Notes: a model not told the origin generated them from the sequence alone. DNA of 64,000 nt from Hymenolepis diminuta (GCA_900708905.1 CAADRB010000009.1:1138884-1202883); one strand, 5' to 3'; shown: positions 48,706-60,877, counted from the first letter of the stretch. Program-made: numbers and translations.

Positions 48706-51700
48706 TTTAAATAGCTTGGAATTTGTAATTCAAACTACTTAAAATAATGGTGTCTAATTTTCGTCTTTCCCTATTTCCTTCAATAAATATGACAATTCAA
48801 GGCATCTTTAAGCGAGTACTATTAAAAGTTAAAGATTTGACAATTTTACGCCAACTAATGGCACCATAATTCTAATATCAGAGGGTCACACAAGTCAAAC
48901 CTCAAATATATTCAATTGTTAGTATTTTGTAAAAGCTAACAGAAATAGAAAGGTATTGATCAGAAAATACATAAAAGATAGACCGATGGGCCCTCATATT
49001 GAGTTTGTATACCTATTCCAATAATGTGGCAAGGAAATGAAAAATGAATTTAGCAAAATAATCCAGTAGGGAATGAAATGGGGATCGAGCAAGTTTATAG
49101 GATTCTGAAAGCGTTGAGCTGTCCATTTTCCAAAAAAGGATATTTTATCGTTGTAAGATTCAAATGTTAATAAACAAATTTTTTCCATTTGATCCCTGGC
49201 TTTCTGATCAAATTCATGTCCGCTATGCCTAGATCATAACGACTAGTTAATTTAATAGATTTGGTTCATTGGTTTACTCTTACAACACGTTCAGGTAGAT
49301 GAGATTGGCAAATTCAATGCAAATATAGATAACCTCAACAGAATTTACTCAAGATTATTGGTCATCGCATTTTTCCTTAGCTTTTTAATCCATGTTTCCA
49401 TAAGAGTTCTTTTAAGGATAAAAGTTTGGTGGTATCAGTACAAGTTTATTAAAACAGCAAAAATTTCAGTCTATACAGAAATCCAAATTACGCTTGCACT
49501 AGTTCATGTAATTATAAAATAAATCCCAACGTACTTGAAAAAAGAATACTGACTCAAGAGGCTTCTCTCCTTCAGGAAGTTTAACTTTTTGTTCCCCTGC
49601 AAAGAAATTTTCCGCTGCTACTAACCGTTTTTTGAGTGACTGCACATTCCCCCCTTGGCTTAGTCACTTTTTATCCAACTTCCTTGTTAGAAACTTATTC
49701 CAGCTCTTTTATCGTATTTGACCTCGAATTTGGCCCTCCATTTAGAAAATATTTTAAGCTGATTCAGCTTGAATATCAGAGTAAATCACATCGAACCGTT
49801 TTCATACTAGTAATTTCCAAAATGAAAGCGACATGAATATAGATATCTGAAAACATTTATGCAGTTAGGAGAAGGAGTTCAACCTAGGAGGTACAGAAAA
49901 AGGATACCAAGTTATTTCGCCTTCGGTGGACACTTGTTAGTGCTGCTATAATTAAATCTCTGCTAGTCTTAGCGGCATACTCGTGGCTGCAAGAAGATAC
50001 AAATGTATCAAAGTCGACTGGTTAAGAAGCTCTAACTATCGCTGACGTGAAATAACACAGAGACCCAGGGATTAAATCATGAAAACTGAGCTTTGAAACA
50101 TTTGATTATCACAAAATGAATTAAGCGTTCAATACAAAATGCAACTTTACTTTTGGAGATTCAAAAAGATCCTCTTCAACGACCGTCTGCATCGCTTATT
50201 TATTTATGCACTAAAAGTTGAAAAGCTGCGATTTTGCTCTATTTGGGCAAGTTGCTTTTATTAACAGCCAACCCTTCACTTTTGATTAGTTTACTTACAA
50301 ATATTTAACATTTTAATGTCAAATCTCATTTGTAACGATCCAGAAAACTAGTTCTCAGTCAGGCCATACACAACTGCATTCACACCTTGTTCCTTTTACT
50401 GGTAAAATATATTGCGTTCACACCTATTTTCCTATATAATAGAATTTGGGTCGGCTTAATATTTTTAACGTTGTAGCGCTGTTATTCTATTTGACTTAAT
50501 TTGTAGCTCCTATTTTTAAAAATGTAACTTTCTCTATCTGATAAGGGACAAAAGGAAGAACTAATGTAGGGGTAAAGTGTATAGTCACTAAAGCTAAGTT
50601 ATGAGACAGAAAAATCTAATCTTCCTAAAGGATAACCGAAAACGACAACCTTACCCAAATGAAAAGACCAAAATTTGAGTTGGACCATGTGTATTGCTGA
50701 TAGTTGTAAATGGATAAGAGAGGAAAAAAGCGAAGGACTTAGAAGAGGAATTGAGAAGTGGAATGGATAGGAAAAAGCGTCATTGCAGAGCGAGCTGAAT
50801 TCAAGTTTATAAAAAAGAGGGGCAAATTGGGGTAAGCCGAGAGAGTTTAATTCTTTGTTTGTCAGATGGGCAACCTGTAAAAATGATCATTTGACAACTA
50901 GGATATAGCGCAGTTATAGGATAAAATATGCAAATGTAAAACTTGAAAAATAAATTCATGTAAATGGGAGGGAAGCAAAATCTAGTTCGGTCAAGTGCCA
51001 GGAGAGTAGAATCCATTAAGATTTTATGGAAACTTTGATGAATTGGGTTTGAGATCCTTTTATAAACCCCAGAACCAAATGTCGATTGATAGAAAGGCAT
51101 AAAACTATCAAGAATGGAGTAAGTAGATAAGCTATGTTAATGTCGGACAAGGGTGAGCATATAAATATACTTCAATAATTTTTAGTTGGTAAACTCGAAT
51201 GGTTCTCAGCGACATCTACCTACTTAAACTTATCCTACTCTGAAGACCTGGTCCACATAATTTTCCATAAATAGTGGGATTCTTGTCGTCTATCTGTGTG
51301 AATTTCAGCGCTTTCTATATAAAATATTTCCATTGTGATTACATCAAAAAAGACAGATAGCTACGAACAAATTGTTTTAACAAGCAAGAATTGAATGATT
51401 TTGATTATTCATTTAACTTTATAGATAATCATTAGTTTACTATTTATAGAGCCAGCAGACCTTCGCTCCCAAGCCCACATAAAATTTCATGACATGCACA
51501 GACAAAGTCAATTCCACTCTCGCTCTCCTTTACGTTACCTTCGACGGTACTCTTTAAGTTTTTATATATCTTAAGACTAACGTTTTATTTCTATAGAGTT
51601 TCTCTTAATCAGACTATTTACAGAAGTGAATTGATAAACTCTTTACTGATAGTGTTTCTGGGACATGATTTTAAAACAGCACTGTATTTGCAAGCACAAC

Positions 51701-51893
51701 AAGATTTATTATCCCTGTGATAAATCGTGGGAAAAAATTATAATGGGATCAGAGTCATAAATTGTACGAAGAAGACAAGAAGACTAAGTAAGGATGGCAA
51801 GCTTCGTTAAAAGCGGTTCCTATCTTCAACTTCTACTGGAAAAAACAGGCTCCACAATGATCAACTCCTGTGCTCACCTACTGCTACACCTAC
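48706..51893. other. Non-coding, no feature seen
   Basis: The 97-codon minus frame at 50807-51100 and others here have no motif. No acceptor that would continue the exon at 51894-52005 was found with confidence. Confidence 0.4.
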
Positions 51894-52005
51894 CTGTGAT
51901 ATCCGAGGTTTCAGCGTTTGGCCACGCAATAAACTCCGTTTGAGACACGGCGAATTGTGAATAATTGACATTCTCCCCGTCGTCAAATGTATCTCGTTTG
52001 ACTAT
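51894..52005 (-). CDS. Internal exon of an unrecognised gene (downstream of the pair)
   Basis: On the minus strand an excellent acceptor (TATTTTTTTCAG, AG at 52006-52007) opens a 112-nt exon that ends at a consensus donor ATCACAG|GTAGGT. Only one frame is open; it enters in phase 0 and leaves in phase 1. It reads IVKRDTFDDGENVNYSQFAV and continues SQTEFIAWPNAETSDIT. Composition is richer in G+C than the flanks. It joins in phase with the exon at 52231-52316 across a 225-bp intron. I do not recognise the protein; the mix of aromatic and acidic residues suggests a folded domain. The next exon was not found. Confidence 0.6.
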
Positions 52006-52230
52006 CTGAAAAAAATACACTAAGATGTGATCTAATCAAGATATGTTATCTCTAGGCTCTTTTGGACTTATTTTACACTGACAATCCTCTTACATTTTAT
52101 ATTTCTGATTCCACTAATAATATATTAAATAATTAAATAAAGGTGCTATTTCCAAAGAGATGGCATTACTTGAAATATAGAAGTCATTTTTCTCCTCTCT
52201 ACCAAATTGACTATTTTATAATACACTTAC

Positions 52231-52316
52231 GAAGCATGTGATGCGTTCTCCCATGACTAAATATTTCGTCATATCAGAAGTATAATCAAATATGCTAATC
52301 CACGCCTTGCCCGTAT
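52231..52316 (-). CDS. Internal exon of an unrecognised gene (upstream of the pair)
   Basis: On the minus strand an acceptor ACATCTTGCAG (AG at 52317-52318) and a consensus donor TGCTTC|GTAAGT (intron from 52230) enclose 86 nt. The open frame enters in phase 1 (two bases complete a codon) and leaves in phase 0, exactly what the next exon needs. It reads TGKAWISIFDYTSDMTKYLV then MGERITCF. The only other open possibility stops early. It cannot follow GATA exon 5, which would leave in phase 2, unless another exon lies between, so it is best treated as part of a separate downstream gene on the same strand. Confidence 0.6.
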
Positions 52317-52499
52317 CTGCAAGATGTGAAATCTTTTTGCTTGCATGACTATTCCTTCGGTCTCCGCTCTTTACTTTTAAGGGCTTTTTAAAAGAGAAGT
52401 ACGTTTCGGATTACCATACCCTCATCTTGGGATACTTGATTGGCGATTGAAAAATAGGTCTCAGTAAAAATCTCCAGAGGTTTTGACCCTCAAATCCTC

Positions 52500-52590
52500 C
52501 TTAAGTTAACAGCGCACTTCGAAGTTCGGAGGTCAGTTGTTCGAGTACTAAGATGGTACACAAGGGACGCCAAACTTTATAATACAACAC
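52500..52590 (+). repeat. tRNA-derived SINE head
   Basis: AGTTAACAGCGCACTTCGAA, then GTTCGGAGGTCAGTTGTTCG and AGTACTAAGATGG have box A and box B in tRNA order (compare GTTAATGTGCTT and AGGTCA in the 23.2-kb copy). The body is short or lost. Confidence 0.55.
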
Positions 52591-55500
52591 TAACGGCCAT
52601 AGGCTTAATTATGGATTTCCGAACTGATAGTTGCGTACAATTGGAACTTCAAATCAAACTTTGTGGTATCTGCGTTTTCCAAATTCCTTTTTTAATTAAA
52701 AAAACTGACTAATAATGAGGTTATTTGATTTGTAAGATAGGGGTTTATATACAAAATTTATTCATTCCTAATTTCTGGAAGCAGTTTCAGTACAAATCAG
52801 CGATATTAGCGCATTTTCCCATTGGTCTGAATACGTGACTAGAGTTTAGGAAATGAATTATCTAAATATCAGAAAGCACATTTCTTCATAAGTTAGTTTC
52901 CTTTGTTTAGTCTAACTCCAGACCATAATAATGGAAGATTCAGGGAAAAATTGCGTCATGGAATGAGAATTTATTTGATGGATTGCTGTTGTACTTTATT
53001 TTAGCTAAAATACCCTTAGTTAATATGCTATGGGAATAAATTTTTCACTTCTTTAGCATAGACCATTGGTAATTTCATTGAAGTTTTTAACATGAGAAAA
53101 CTGGACCTACTTACTTTGAATAAGTTTAATTATTCTTCCTATAGTGCGAATTTGAAGAAGCTAGAAAGTGATCCCAATTATAACCCGTACAGTTCAGAGG
53201 TCACTTTCAACGGCATATGCCATCCTTATTTGTCACGGGTCTATTCGGCTCTTAGTAAGGCAGTCTGAGTCAGGCAAACGAACAAATCTGACACCGATAA
53301 ATGTATGGAAATAAAACAATATTTTCCTTTCACCTATTAATTATATTAAATCCTGGTTACTTATAACTGAAGCAGACATATCCTTACGGCTTTACTACAG
53401 ATCATTGTGACTCCACCTGTAATCTGTTTTCAATTTAATGTCCCTCTCTTCCTCAATAGACCTCCAATTAAATAACTACACCATAGGAATTACAAACCGC
53501 TGCCAATTTTTTGAACTATGACGGCCTAGATTCAAACTATCTGTTAATGTAGAAGTATGAATGATCGAATTTTGCAGAATTTGCTCTGAAACCGTGAATC
53601 GGTGACTGTTAAGAATGCAAATTGATTTGACAGATTCCTAGTGCAAGAGACTTATATCCTAGAAGGTATTAATATTGGTCGGAAAATTCCTTCCAATTTA
53701 TGGTAGCATTAGATGGAAGACGGCTATGCATATTTTGTCTTGTTAGAAAACATCAATCTATTAACAAGAAAATGAGCAATAACCACGTTGCGCAGTGAAT
53801 TTCAGCATGCGGGATTTAAAAAGAAAGAAGATTCAATAAAAGAAAATGAAGACTGAGGAGGGAATCATAGACCCAACGGGATGAAGCCCAACATTTGAGC
53901 GGTAGAAAAATCGATATTCAAAGCGGGATAGCAGATGACTATAAGAGTTAATTACCACGCCCATTACCATTAGCAAGTTTTCGCAATGAAAATTGGAATT
54001 CCAGGTAAATTTCGTGTGTCTACTTTCTGTTTATGAAATATGTGTTAACGCCAGTCAGTTTTGATTGTTTATTTCAGAGGAATAATTCTTCGTCATAGAG
54101 TGTCCTTAGAGCATATCTCGCTCCTCTGTCAAACTGGATAAGTTTGGTATTTATAACGTAGTGAAGGGCATGCTCATAAAAACCAACGAAATGGAGTGAC
54201 TGTTTTAGTATTTACTTTTCTTTTGTCCTATAAACCAAAGTTTATTGCTTGATTAAAGAAGAATAAAGCTAATCTTTTAGTTTATTGCTCTTGTGATTTG
54301 AATCTAAAATAGTTCATTGATTTTCGTGAAAGGAGTGCACATCATGCTAAATGAATGATAGAATGAGCATTTTGAGCTACTGTCTGATTATGAGTAACGG
54401 CCGAACTATTCCGCCACGTTAACACTTACAACTAGCATGTAAATAGCGTTAACTTGTAACTTAAAACACATATTTATGATAGTAATACTACAACATCAAA
54501 ATTGAAGATAGGGATTTTATCTTCGTACTTTACTGATTGGTAAATCATCATGTCGCGTCCGTCTATAAACTGACTCTAGATCCACCTGAAATTTGAACTA
54601 TTTTTCTAATGACTTTATCCGGTGATAATGACTTCATATTTAATTAGTGATAATACATATCATTATGGCAAAAGCAGTAGAGAATTTAGAAGGGAATCAC
54701 TAGAGATGTACGATTTAAACTAAAATTGACAGATGTATCAATTGACATAAATTAAATCACAACCATAGGACTAGAAATCAAGAAAAAATAACCAATTAAA
54801 AGCAAGGATTCACTGCAACAAGAATTGTAAAACTGAAATACGTAGCAATAGCACGCATGACTGCAACCATGCACATGGAAAGGAATGGGAAATTAGCGGT
54901 GGTCGGGTGTGAGGAATTATATATTCTTTAATCAGAGACTTTCTTAATATTTGTATTTCTTTAATTTGTTTATGAAAAGGTGCTTTCTCTTATTGGCTTT
55001 GGAATTTAATTAATTACAAAAATGATTCTCTCAACGATACTGATGACAAATTACTTAATTAAAAAGCTACTAATAAATAGTAGTAGAACATTTCACAAAA
55101 TAATAATACTTGACTGAAGTCTAGCGAAAATGGATATGAAAAATCTCGTTTAATTTATTTATGAAGTTCTTCATATATTCTTATAAAATAATCAGAGTTC
55201 GAGCTTAGAATTTACATGTACGAGTTTCGTTCAATTTGATGCTCCAAATCTGTTATCCGATTGTTGGTATACTGATGGAGACATTTTCCTGAAAAGTAGG
55301 AAGTAAAAAATTAGTAAATTGCGGCATTTACTAACACCAACTTAAATCTCAACTGTGCTCAAACTACTACTCTTGATTTCGAAATACGTGGTTGTGAATT
55401 TGAGACAATGATTGATAATTTTTATCCTTAAAATCAAGCAGAAGTGTTCATAATATGTTACGCTAAACTTGATATACTCAAATATCTGAAGCTCAAATAA

Positions 55501-55660
55501 CATTTTCAGAGCAGCAGTAAATAAAGCTATTTTCAGTAGCAATTCACGGAAGACTTTTGCAGATCAATTTGGCAGCATTTAGTCACACTTTAGAAAATCA
55601 GATTTAGCCCATGTATGGTAAAATCGCATATCGGTCACGAATTCGCCCCTCTGCATTTCC
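52591..55660. other. Non-coding spacer downstream of the GATA gene
   Basis: I see no exon with good splice sites. A scrap near 53190-53260 (TTCAGAGGTCACTTTCAACG) may be a further SINE remnant. Frame 55342-55542 (-) has no motif. Confidence 0.4.
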
Positions 55661-55666
55661 TTAGTT

Positions 55667-55672
55667 TTTATT
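55667..55672 (-). terminator. Poly(A) signal AATAAA for the GATA gene
   Basis: The canonical hexamer lies on the minus strand about 105 nt past the TAA at 55778-55780. The position suits a terminal exon that is not spliced further. AATAAA is common in AT-rich DNA, so this is supportive only. Confidence 0.45.
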
Positions 55673-55777
55673 TACAACATTTGATATTTATGCTCTTAAA
55701 GAAGTTCCTTACTATTGGGCTAGCTTACAAAAGCTGAGTTATATTTCAAAACAGTTTTCTTCATAAAATATACAAAC

Positions 55778-55926
55778 TTACAACAGGTTATTATCATTTT
55801 CGGTTGGAAAATACGGAGTTTGATAGTATTGGGAATAGAAAGCATCCGAAAATCTGTGCTGAACCGGTTGAGGTAGTCCCGCTGATTCAGAGTACCAAGA
55901 AGGGAACAATTCTTGAGACATTTCGC
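55778..55926 (-). CDS. GATA gene, coding exon 5 (terminal as modelled)
   Basis: The acceptor is TCTCTTTTTTAG. The frame (phase 1 in) reads [20 protein letters not shown], then a Tyr/Pro/Phe-rich stretch ([14 protein letters not shown]), and ends NNLL with TAA at 55778-55780. That stop overlaps a consensus donor TGTT|GTAAGT (intron from 55781). Spliced there, the exon would leave in phase 2 and the protein would continue. I found no exon that accepts phase 2 downstream, so I prefer the stop. Confidence 0.75.
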
Positions 55927-58900
55927 CTAAAAAAGAGATAATTATTTCGATTGGTGGGATTTATCTTTTGCAATAACTTCTACGCCATCCGCTGATATGC
56001 GGTCTCTAACAAAGCTTCTTTCAATTAGCATGTTTCTTCACCCTGTTACTTACAAAATACCTAAAACTCGTTAAATGACGGTCCTATTAACGCGTTGTTG
56101 AGAGTGTGGTGTAAATAGAGATTTATTAGAGAACATCCTATAGGCAAGGCAAAGTGTAACGCGAGAATAAAAGTATATAGGAGTAAGAAAGTTAGAAAAG
56201 TGGCCAAGAAATATAAAGGAGTACAAGAGGACGCAATCATCTTGCCAAAACTATCAATTCCGTCTAAAGGAATTGAAATTGTTGTTGAGTATTTCTTAAG
56301 ACCTGACTTCTCGTTGGCCAATATTCTCCTTTGTTAGTCTTCGTACTGGCAAAACTGGCGATGTTACTAGCTAAGCCTAACTTCAATGCCTCAGTAGCAA
56401 CCCACGTGGAAACTTGCGGTTTTCAATAAAATTGCTTTCTACCACCTCTATTGCTGACCAGACTTAAACAGCGGTTATCTATAGCGCCGACTATCCAAAG
56501 ATGAGCACGATAACAAGTAAGATTAAAATAAAACGTACAGATCGGAAAACAAGGAAAGCATGCGAGGGCTGATAAAATTTAACTATCAAAAGCGAAAGCA
56601 AGGAGGCGAAAATATATTGAAAATGAGAAAATGAGAGCCGCAGCATATAATCATGTTGACCGGTTAACCCGGTCAAAACTCCTTTCCTTTTAAGAATGTA
56701 TATTACACAAGAATTATTGTACCAATCAAGGATATTAATTAAAATTCATATTACCGACCGATATTTCTTACCATAGGGTAATTGATGGGACTCGAACTGA
56801 TGCTGTGGTCCAAACGCGGTTTGAAAGTCCTTGTTAATACATATCTTGTCGTGATCATTTATTAACGAAATACTGATTTCTCGAGGTACGGACTTATCAG
56901 ATGGATTTGGCTGTCGATGTTTACTATAATCATCTTTATGCTTCTTTATGGAACGGCGTTTTCGGGTTTGAATAGAGTCCTTTCGCATTGCCAATGGTCG
57001 TTGGCGCTATACATAAAGAACATATATTCATGATATTAGGATTTAATATAGCGACTAATGGGTATATTTGAACTTCTCTTTTAGGAAGTCGGTCAAAAGA
57101 ACTGATGCTTTAATAATAACACCATCCCAATTAATCAGAGGGGAGACAACGAAACGACCACAACAAACGCATCAACTAATTTAAGCACTCTGCACATGTA
57201 CCCTTCCGAAATCCAAGAAATCAGATCCGCAAGATTTTTTGGGTACGTCCGATCCTTCAGTTGACATTTTTGATATTGATATCGATTGAATACAGCGTAA
57301 AGCCTACGAATCACTGGTATAAACAAACGATAAAAATTCGTCAATCCATTATGCTGATTATTTAAAGTGATAACAGCAAATGTTGAATGGTGCTATTTCT
57401 ACCTAACTTACTTCGGAACTCGGTTACTTATTTTAAAATTTAATGAAATTTTCCCCAGTATTCAGACTTGAAAATTTCCACCTGGTCGGTCAACAACGAA
57501 TTTTCACAGAGCCAAACTGATCCCACAGCCATAACTGGTGGGTGGTCCGATTTTAGCCTCCGTGAAATTATCCATTCTCCCAAAACCAGCGGAGAGGAGC
57601 TATATCTCTAATTTGGACAACCATATGTGGCCAGTGGGAAAAAAGACCATTAAATTTACACACTTTTACCTTACAAAGTGGTTTCAGTCAAATTCATCAA
57701 CATCAAAAAATCTTCGTGAAATGGCACAGGTAAACCAAGGAATGAAGCCATCATTGCGATAGAAAATGGACCATTAATGTTTTGAAAAGATAGTTCAGAG
57801 AGATGCATAGCCTTCAGTATAACAATTATCAAAGGAAGAGGGAAGTGAACCTTGAAGAGTCCAATCACAACAGCGGGAGCTTATCAGAAGCCTGAGTTGT
57901 GGTCGGTGCCTCTTTGCGATTTTGTGAGATGCTTTACGATTCATGTTCCGTTGCAGCTTAGTTCTGAGGACAATCAGATAACAACTGCACCAGAGTAAAG
58001 ATTTGCACTCATTTATATTTTTTATTATTAAGTGTTTCATGAATCAATCCTATTGATTTTTTTCTCAAACTGTGGAAATTTAGATATTTCGTGGCGACAG
58101 CACTCCTATCTTCATTTGTATAGGAAGAAGTATTGGATTTTCACCTAGTGCATGTAATTATCTCGATTTTATTTCTCGATCTAATTGTATACGGTACTGA
58201 ATGATTGGAATAATTATTTCTATTTCTATTCCTCTGATTTGGAAAATGAGATGCAAACTAAAACCAATTTATCAATCTGTCATGTTCTAGTACCACCTGT
58301 ATCCAAATACTGTTAGGCATAATAATGGTGCTATTCGCCCATATTCTGAAAGTCAGTAAATAGGTCGCCAGGATAATTTGAGAAATCATAACAAAAGCAC
58401 TGTAAAAGCATGGGCCGATTAAAACGGGAGAATTAGAACAAACAAATGATCTACTCAATATTTTACAGAAGAAATGGAAGTAGGAAACACTTAAAACTTT
58501 GTATGGAAATGCCTTCTTTTGGTCTGTCACCTAGTAATTACTTTATGCAAAAATTTCCGACACGTGTCTTTTAGATCTAAACTTCATTTAACATATCACG
58601 AACATGAATGAAAAAGGGCGCTATTTGAACTTTGAGTCCAATAACTCTAGTGTCAAGTCACCTGATCAGGTTTTGAAGTTTAGAATTTGAAAGTTCCGAT
58701 TCTGCTACAAGAAACTTAATCTCTTAAGTTAAAACTGAAAATCCAGAAGGATTGACACTACGCTAATTTTCAAGATTTGCCTATTTCTCTTTATTTGCAA
58801 ACTTATCGTAATCTTTATGATATTTTGTAACTGTTTTTTCTGGGGTTCAGATGCTGCTTCTAAAATCAATATTAGTCATGTTTTAGAATGCCTAAAATTG

Positions 58901-60877
58901 ATAATAACCGCAGTTATAGAAACTGTTACAATTAAATAAATGTACAGAGTAAATACTTACCCCGTGCATCTTGCGATAGAGTCCACAAGCATTGCATACA
59001 ACATCTCCTTCTGGGGCTCTGCGCCAAAGCGATGTTTTCGACGTCTGACAATTACTGCAAACTGTCCCATTTTTCACATTGAAATGCTAAAATTCAACGC
59101 AAATAGAGATATGTACCAAATGGTTTTAACCACAAAATAATCAGTGAAAAAACGAACGATAGATAGGCTCTACCGCCTGGGGAAGACTATCATTTGACCC
59201 TGGCAACAAGTCCACTTGGGCAGAGTGCAGAAAAATAGGGGCGGGACTGTCAATTAAGTTTATCAAAACAAATCGAGTAAATTTGCGATGAAATACAGGC
59301 TAGACATACCGGTGGGAGACGGTCAAGTTTTTTAGTCGATTGAGTGAATCGCTTGGGCATTAAAGCGGCCAAACTGTTTTGAGCAGTAGGATTTCTCGAG
59401 CACATTTGGTTCGAACAGTAAATACAGAGGGGATTTCCAGCTTTATCGTAAGCCCAAGATTTTGAATTGGCCCGTCCGCAATTAACGCACTCTGGGTTAC
59501 GAGTATAGTGAGGTGGGATTTGAGTTGATTCTGAAAAATAAGTAAATGTCCATGCAATGGAACTTACACAAGATTTCAGTATTCATTGAACGATATTTGA
59601 ATAACAATGAATTAGGCTACTATTCTTAACCACGTATGGGTTGAAATTATCTATAACACTATCCAAAATTTGAGCTTCAGCAGCGGAATTGTAATAAATT
59701 AACTCCTAAGGCTATTTCTAATCCTCTTTTAGCACCCGGAAGGTGGGTTACTTCTAAATTTTGCAAGAGATCAAAAAGACATTCCATGATACTAGAATTT
59801 CTGAGCATATTTCAAGGAATACTCTCCTTAATGTAACTCAAGCTGTTCGGCCGAAATATAACTGAGAAATGTAACTTATTATAAGGAAACATAATTGGCA
59901 TGTTGAGGTTAATTTAAGCCAACACTTCCATCCATTTTTCTTGTTAAACGCTTTGAAATTAGTTTTAAAATAAGTTATTCAAGATTCATTCAAATCTCAG
60001 ATTTTTTATAATTACAAATATTCTCTTCTACCGGTCTATAGCCATAAACTTGTTCAGGTCAGAATGCATGCTATCTAATATCTCGAAGGTGCGCCAGAAT
60101 TGGTTTTCCAAGCCAATATTTACAAGCTTCATCCTCTCCCCTTTTAATAAATACTATAATAATAACTTAATTCAGTTCCGTTCTTGATACAACTATTGGT
60201 AAAATTGTCGACGTGAGCGGCATGATTTATCCTTGGAATATTTATTCAGCACCTCCCCTCTCCCCCCCCCTCCACGAGTAATTTTCCTATCTAACTCAAT
60301 GTCCGCAAATGTTGGTATGTGAAAAACGAGTTCAATTATTGATAGGTATATTAACAGCCAAGGTCATTTACAGAAGCCTCTCTTCTACGCTCATCTCGGA
60401 TATAAAATTACTGTCTTGGAGACACTTTGATAAGGAACTCTCATTCTACCACAATCGATATACATCACTTTATCCAGTTTTAACTTTGACATAATTTAAC
60501 TAGCCTTTCCCTTTTAAATTGACTGAATTTTTAGTCCATTGGTCTACTTTATCTTTCTCTTCCTAATGCTATTTAGAAGGAGAATATCCTGACCGATTCT
60601 AAGAGGAAAATTATATTAGAAAAAGTCCTACCCTTTGTTGCTTTATTAATGGTAACAACTCACCAAAACAATAAGTGCTGAAGTAGTTGGTTCCAGCTTG
60701 TTGAAATCCATTCCCCGCAAAGAGATCACCTTCAGTTGTATATAGTTGTCCCCGTTCTGGGTTCTCTTTGTTGAGTGGTGAAGGTACCTCAGTTTCCATT
60801 ACTTTTTCCTCGACAAAGGGAAAATTATTCCAAGATTGATTTTGAAGAGAGATGCTGTTTAAGTCCACTGATTCCAT
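55778..60877 (-). CDS. GATA4/5/6-like zinc-finger transcription factor (five coding exons)
   Basis: Joining 60664-60877, 59310-59530, 58961-59086, 56772-57006 and 55778-55926 on the minus strand gives 315 codons including the stop, with every splice phase agreeing (1, 0, 0, 1). The product is a nuclear regulator that binds WGATAR sites. The C-terminal finger (residues 155-179, CSNC-X17-CNAC) is canonical, with LWRR and [12 protein letters not shown]. The basic tail [16 protein letters not shown] (190-205) is closest to the GATA4/5/6 class, which in animals governs endoderm, gut and mesoderm. The N-terminal finger (Cys 86, 89, 107, 110, also X17) keeps its cysteines but has WAY for WRR and CIYCSNQ for CNACGLY, so its DNA or cofactor binding is probably altered. 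Introns lie between the fingers and directly before the basic tail, as in other animal GATA genes. At 314 residues it is short for the family. The start is the first ATG in the open frame of exon 1. Confidence 0.93.
55927..56771 (-). other. GATA intron 4
   Basis: It holds a minus-strand frame at 56061-56321 (86 codons, TTG start, hydrophobic second half) without supporting splice sites. It is treated as chance or as an unrelated remnant. Confidence 0.7.
56772..57006 (-). CDS. GATA gene, coding exon 4 (basic tail)
   Basis: An acceptor ATGTATAG (poor pyrimidine tract) and a donor CTATG|GTAAGA enclose 235 nt; phase 0 in, phase 1 out (residues 188-265). It begins [18 protein letters not shown], the basic arm that follows the C-finger and contacts the minor groove, then a Lys/His/Ser-rich segment without recognised domains. 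A 1.95-kb intron separates it from exon 3. Confidence 0.92.
57007..58960 (-). other. GATA intron 3
   Basis: This is the longest intron of the gene. Short frames on both strands (such as 57538-57762, 57671-57868, 58258-58530) have no motif, and inclusion of any would break the finger-to-basic-arm junction. Confidence 0.75.
58961..59086 (-). CDS. GATA gene, coding exon 3 (C-terminal finger)
   Basis: Acceptor TTGAATTTTAG and donor CACGGG|GTAAGT enclose 126 nt, phase 0 at both ends (residues 146-187). It contains the full canonical finger: [14 protein letters not shown], then [12 protein letters not shown]. This is the DNA-binding finger of the protein and the most conserved part of the gene. 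Confidence 0.95.
59310..59530 (-). CDS. GATA gene, coding exon 2 (degenerate N-terminal finger)
   Basis: Acceptor TTATTTTTCAG and donor CCACCG|GTATGT enclose 221 nt; phase 1 in, phase 0 out (residues 72-145). The finger is CVNCG, then 16 further residues, then CIYC, followed by a basic Ser/Thr/Lys linker ([17 protein letters not shown]). The C-X2-C-X17-C-X2-C spacing is intact. The arginines after Trp and the Asn-Ala-Cys-Gly-Leu-Tyr signature of GATA fingers are missing. Confidence 0.9.
59531..60663 (-). other. GATA intron 1
   Basis: 1.13 kb between the acidic exon and the N-finger exon. It contains a run of nine C near 60262-60270. No exon was seen. Confidence 0.75.
60664..60877 (-). CDS. 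GATA gene, coding exon 1
   Basis: ATG at 60875-60877 starts [16 protein letters not shown]; this exon codes residues 1-71 plus the first base of codon 72. The donor is TTTTG|GTGAGT (intron from 60663). The region is acidic and rich in Asn, Gln and Ser, as in activation regions, and has no zinc finger. The frame is also open upstream of the ATG as far as a TGA near 60940, with TTG codons but no other ATG, so a further 5' coding exon cannot be fully excluded. Confidence 0.8.

Noticed and set aside
50807..51100. 97-codon minus frame as the continuation of the 52-kb gene
   Set aside because: No acceptor with the needed phase was found, composition is background, and there is no motif.
51894..55926. 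Joining GATA exon 5 to the exons at 52 kb as one gene
   Set aside because: Exon 5 would leave in phase 2 and the 52316 exon needs phase 1. Phase 2 entry gives an early stop in both 52-kb exons.
56061..56321. 86-codon minus frame as an extra GATA exon
   Set aside because: It lies inside intron 4, has no acceptor, and ends in a stop before the possible donor. Exons 4 and 5 already join in phase without it.
57480..57620. Open minus-strand stretch in GATA intron 3 as an alternative exon
   Set aside because: Insertion would separate the C-finger from its basic arm, whereas exon 3 to exon 4 gives the canonical junction.
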